Positions 61,499-64,000 of a DNA stretch of 64,000 bases are shown here, in pieces (positions within the stretch are counted from its first letter, which is position 1; each line of letters starts with the position of its first letter). The notes under the pieces are model-generated. The model had not been told where the DNA came from. It ran no database searches and saw only the letters and a list, made by a program, of their open reading frames with translations. The position numbers were made by a program, and so were the translations under genes. Source of the DNA: JACMLX01 sp031374935 (GTDB lineage: Bacteria > Gemmatimonadota > Gemmatimonadetes > Gemmatimonadales > Gemmatimonadaceae); contig JANMHB010000093.1 in NCBI GenBank assembly GCA_031374935.1, positions 1 through 64,000 of the forward strand, given 5' to 3'.

Positions 61499-63412
61499 AT
61501 GCCCCCGCACACCGCCTTGATCGTCACAGTTGCCGCCAGTCTCGGCGTCGCCTTCCTGTTCGGAATGGTGGCGGCGCGCCTGCGGCTTCCGCCGATCGTC
61601 GGCTATCTCCTCGCAGGTGTTGCCGTGGGGCCGTTCGCACCCGGAGACGCAGTGGATGGTGGCATCGTTGCGCAGGCAGCGGAGCTCGGGGTGATTCTCC
61701 TCATGTTCGGCGTCGGGATGCACTTCTCGCTGGGTGACCTGATGGCCGTGCGTCGCGTGGCGATTCCCGGCGCGGTGCTCCAGTTGCTGGTGACCGGCAG
61801 TGTGGGCCTGATGATTGGACGCGTGTGGGGGCTGAGTTTGGGCGCCGCGTTGGTGCTTGGGATATCGCTCGCTGTGGCCAGCACCGTGGTGCTGCTCAAG
61901 GGACTCGAGGCCCAGGACCGACTCGATTCGCCCGACGGGCGCCTGGCCGTCGGCTGGCTGGTGGTGGAAGATCTGACGATGGTACTGGTGCTGGTGCTGC
62001 TGCCCGCCATCGCACCGATACTCGCTGGTGGCGGCGACGGCTTGACGGCGCCCGCCAGTGCGCTCGCGCTGGCCCTCGTGATCGCACTCGCCAAAGTGGC
62101 GGCGTTCGCGGTGCTCATGCTGGTCGTGGGTCGACGCGCCGTGCCATGGCTGCTGGAACATGTTGCCCGACTCGGTTCGCGTGAGCTGTTCACGCTGGCG
62201 GTGCTGGCCACGGCCCTCGGGATCGCCGTGCTGGCGGCGCAGGTCTTCGGTGTGTCGTTTGCACTGGGCGCCTTCTTTGCGGGCGCGGTGGTCAGTGAGT
62301 CCGAACTCAGTCACCGGGCTGCCACCGACGCGTTGCCGCTGCAGGACGCCTTTGCGGTGTTGTTCTTCCTGTCGATCGGGATCCTGTTCAATCCGATGGT
62401 GGTGGTGCAGTCGCCACTGCAGGTGTTGACGCTGGTGGCGGTGATCGTGCTCGGGAAGTCGCTGGTGTCGTTCACCCTGATGCGCCTGTTGAAGCAGCCG
62501 GTGCGTGCCGCACTGACGCTTGGTGCGAGCCTGGCCCAGATCGGCGAGTTCTCGTTCATCGTCGCCGGACTCGGCGTGACGCTCGGACTGGTCACACGCG
62601 ACCTGCAGGCCCTGATCGTGGCGGCGGCGATGATCGCCATCACGATCAATCAGCCGCTGCTGGCGGGCGTGCGTCTGTTCCAGCGTCGCGCGGATGCCCG
62701 CGCGGCGCGTGACCAGATGCCGGAGTCCACCGAATACCGGACCGGCGGCGCTACGCCAGGCGGCGTGCCGGCGAGTGCCCGGGCGACGCGGGCCGCGATC
62801 GAGGACGTGGACGACCCGTTCGACTTCTCGCGATTCCGCGATCATGTCATCGTCGTTGGTCACGGTCGCATGGGATCCACGGTGACCGAGGCGCTGCAGC
62901 GCGACTCGGCGCGTTATGTAATCGTGGAAGAACAGGAGCGGACGGTGGCCGGGCTGCGCACCCGTGGCGAGCGCGCCGTGTTCGGTGATGCCACGCGTGC
63001 CGACGTGCTGCACCGCGCCGGCATCGAGCATGCACGGTTGATCGTCGTCACCGCCCCCGAGCCGATCCGTGCGCGGCGCGTGGTCGAGATCGCGCGTCAG
63101 GCACATCCGCAGATCGCCGTCGCGGTACGGACACACAGTGCCACCGAACAGGCGTTCTTCGAAGAGGTGCTGCACACCGCCGATGCACCAGGGCGCGCTA
63201 TCTATGCCGAGCGTGAAGCGGCGTTGAGTCTGGCACACTTCACGCTGCAGACCCTCGGACGCACCGACGATGAGGCTGACGTGGTGATCGAGTCGATGCG
63301 CCAGACCGTGCTGCAACCCACCGAAACCTTCGCCACGATGCACACGCGAGAGTTCCGCACGATGATGGCGGCTGATCCGAACCACCCTGAACCGCCGGCC
63401 CCCCCCTCCTGA
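61499..63412 (+). CDS. CPA2-type monovalent cation:proton antiporter with TrkA-N domain
   Basis: 637 residues. About twelve transmembrane segments form the Na/H exchanger core (LPPIVGYLLAGVAVGPFAPG, LGVILLMFGVGMHFSL, SLAVASTVVLLKGLE). From residue ~455 a TrkA-N/RCK NAD-binding domain follows (HVIVVGHGRMGSTVTEAL, VFGDATRADVL). YbaL/KefB-like proteins exchange K or Na for protons. Converges directly on the next gene. Confidence 0.9.
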   Translation: MPPHTALIVTVAASLGVAFLFGMVAARLRLPPIVGYLLAGVAVGPFAPGDAVDGGIVAQAAELGVILLMFGVGMHFSLGDLMAVRRVAIPGAVLQLLVTGSVGLMIGRVWGLSLGAALVLGISLAVASTVVLLKGLEAQDRLDSPDGRLAVGWLVVEDLTMVLVLVLLPAIAPILAGGGDGLTAPASALALALVIALAKVAAFAVLMLVVGRRAVPWLLEHVARLGSRELFTLAVLATALGIAVLAAQVFGVSFALGAFFAGAVVSESELSHRAATDALPLQDAFAVLFFLSIGILFNPMVVVQSPLQVLTLVAVIVLGKSLVSFTLMRLLKQPVRAALTLGASLAQIGEFSFIVAGLGVTLGLVTRDLQALIVAAAMIAITINQPLLAGVRLFQRRADARAARDQMPESTEYRTGGATPGGVPASARATRAAIEDVDDPFDFSRFRDHVIVVGHGRMGSTVTEALQRDSARYVIVEEQERTVAGLRTRGERAVFGDATRADVLHRAGIEHARLIVVTAPEPIRARRVVEIARQAHPQIAVAVRTHSATEQAFFEEVLHTADAPGRAIYAEREAALSLAHFTLQTLGRTDDEADVVIESMRQTVLQPTETFATMHTREFRTMMAADPNHPEPPAPPS

Positions 63413-64000
63413 TCAGTGCTGACCTGCGGCTCGTGTCACCTGCACCGGCACCCCGCTGAAACCGGCGTTGCCCGTGAGCACATCGATGCGCTGATCATCC
63501 GTCAGATCGTTGATGCTCACGCCGGCATGTGCGTTGGCAACACCGAGGCGGGTACCGCGCTTGCCGTGCCCCCAGCCGTGCGGCAAACTCACCACGCCGG
63601 GCATCATGCTGTTGGTGATTTCCACCGGCACGATCACCGACCCGACCCGCGACGCCACGCGGACGGGATCACCATCCGTCAGTGTCCGTGCGGCCGCGTC
63701 TCCCGGATGCATCAGCAGTGTACATCGAGCCTTCCCGCGCACCAGGCGTTCGCTGTTGTGCATCCATGAGTTGTTCGATCGCAGCGCCCGGCGGCCGATC
63801 AGCGAGAGGGTGTCGGGCGGGATGCTGGTCGCGCTGAGTGTCGCCTCGAGCCGTGCGACATCGGTGATGAACGACTCCGGCGCCAGATGCAGCCGGCGGT
63901 CGGCCGTGCGCAGCCGCGCCGGCAGCGCGGGCTGCAGTGGGCCAAGGTCAACGCCGTGCGGCTGGGCTTCCAGCGTCGCCATACGCAATCCGCGCGCGAA
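63413..64000 (-). CDS. Molybdopterin oxidoreductase, C-terminal part (5' end beyond window)
   Basis: 196 codons are visible and the frame stays open at the right edge, so the N-terminus is outside. The visible part is the molybdopterin-dinucleotide binding domain: RRALRSNNSWMHN, then LLMHPGDAAARTLTDGDPVRVASRVGSVIVPVEIT, PGVVSLPHGWGH and INDLTDDQRIDVLTGNAGFSGVPVQV. Enzymes of this group reduce or oxidise small inorganic or organic substrates using Mo-bis-MGD. The specific member cannot be told from this part. Its stop directly abuts the antiporter stop. Confidence 0.88.
   Translation of the reverse strand, partial: FARGLRMATLEAQPHGVDLGPLQPALPARLRTADRRLHLAPESFITDVARLEATLSATSIPPDTLSLIGRRALRSNNSWMHNSERLVRGKARCTLLMHPGDAAARTLTDGDPVRVASRVGSVIVPVEITNSMMPGVVSLPHGWGHGKRGTRLGVANAHAGVSINDLTDDQRIDVLTGNAGFSGVPVQVTRAAGQH

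Overview
The window is one very large motility and chemotaxis locus with housekeeping and accessory genes around it. The DNA is GC-rich with strong third-position GC bias, and several proteins carry lipoprotein signals. The gene set (sigma54- and sigma28-dependent flagellar genes, FlgM, FliW, CheD, CheX and CheZ together, secreted S9 peptidase and amidohydrolase lipoproteins) suggests a diderm, high-GC, flagellated bacterium. Gemmatimonadota is my best guess from overall gene style. It is an inference, not something the sequence proves.

Layout. 1-735 holds the 5' part of a leftward flgF operon. 0.9-3.5 kb is an accessory insert: a DUF4143 ATPase, an unknown ORF and an HsdR remnant. 3.5-26.0 kb is almost entirely minus-strand flagellar genes in three transcription units: (i) flgB-flgC-orf-fliE-fliF-fliG-fliH-fliI-fliJ-motE-fliK-flgD-flgE, (ii) fliL-fliM-fliN-fliO/P-fliR-flhB, (iii) fliQ-orf-flhA-flhF-fliA-orf. 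Each unit, and the flgF unit, is preceded by a sequence with the -24/-12 signature of sigma54. Three of the four also have a shared dyad (TAAGTCGTT-N7-AACGACTTA) just upstream, probably the binding site of an enhancer-binding activator. A candidate activator, an NtrC/FlrC-type response regulator, lies at 36959-38428.

26.4-36.9 kb is an unrelated block: acyl-CoA dehydrogenase, a 23-bp tandem repeat, a frameshifted Stv-like gene, a secreted S9 peptidase, a large lipoprotein and an amidohydrolase lipoprotein. 37-49 kb holds late flagellar genes: the regulator, flgL, fliW, three paralogous TPR-glycosyltransferase genes beside the flagellin gene, then fliC, fliD, fliS, a FliT-like gene, a small ORF and flgM. 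Sigma28 promoters are visible before fliC and flgM, and fliA (sigma28) lies in unit iii, so the usual cascade (sigma54 middle genes, then FliA/FlgM checkpoint, then filament genes) can be read directly.

49.5-57 kb is a compact chemotaxis operon, cheY-cheZ-cheA-cheW-cheR-cheD-cheY-cheX-cheB, with two CheY proteins each next to its own phosphatase. The rest (57-64 kb) is ordinary: an MqsA-like regulator, a TIGR01777 epimerase, a small lipoprotein, an SPFH protein, DUF3597, a CPA2 antiporter and the C-terminal end of a molybdopterin oxidoreductase.

Most notable observations: a FliK hook-length protein with a complete-looking M15-type peptidoglycan peptidase domain inside it, an in-frame FliO-FliP fusion, a displaced fliQ with its own promoter followed by a tiny 11-residue-repeat protein, an NPIH instead of NPTH autocleavage motif in FlhB, and the shared sigma54/dyad architecture. 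No tRNA, rRNA, CRISPR array or intact insertion sequence was recognised.
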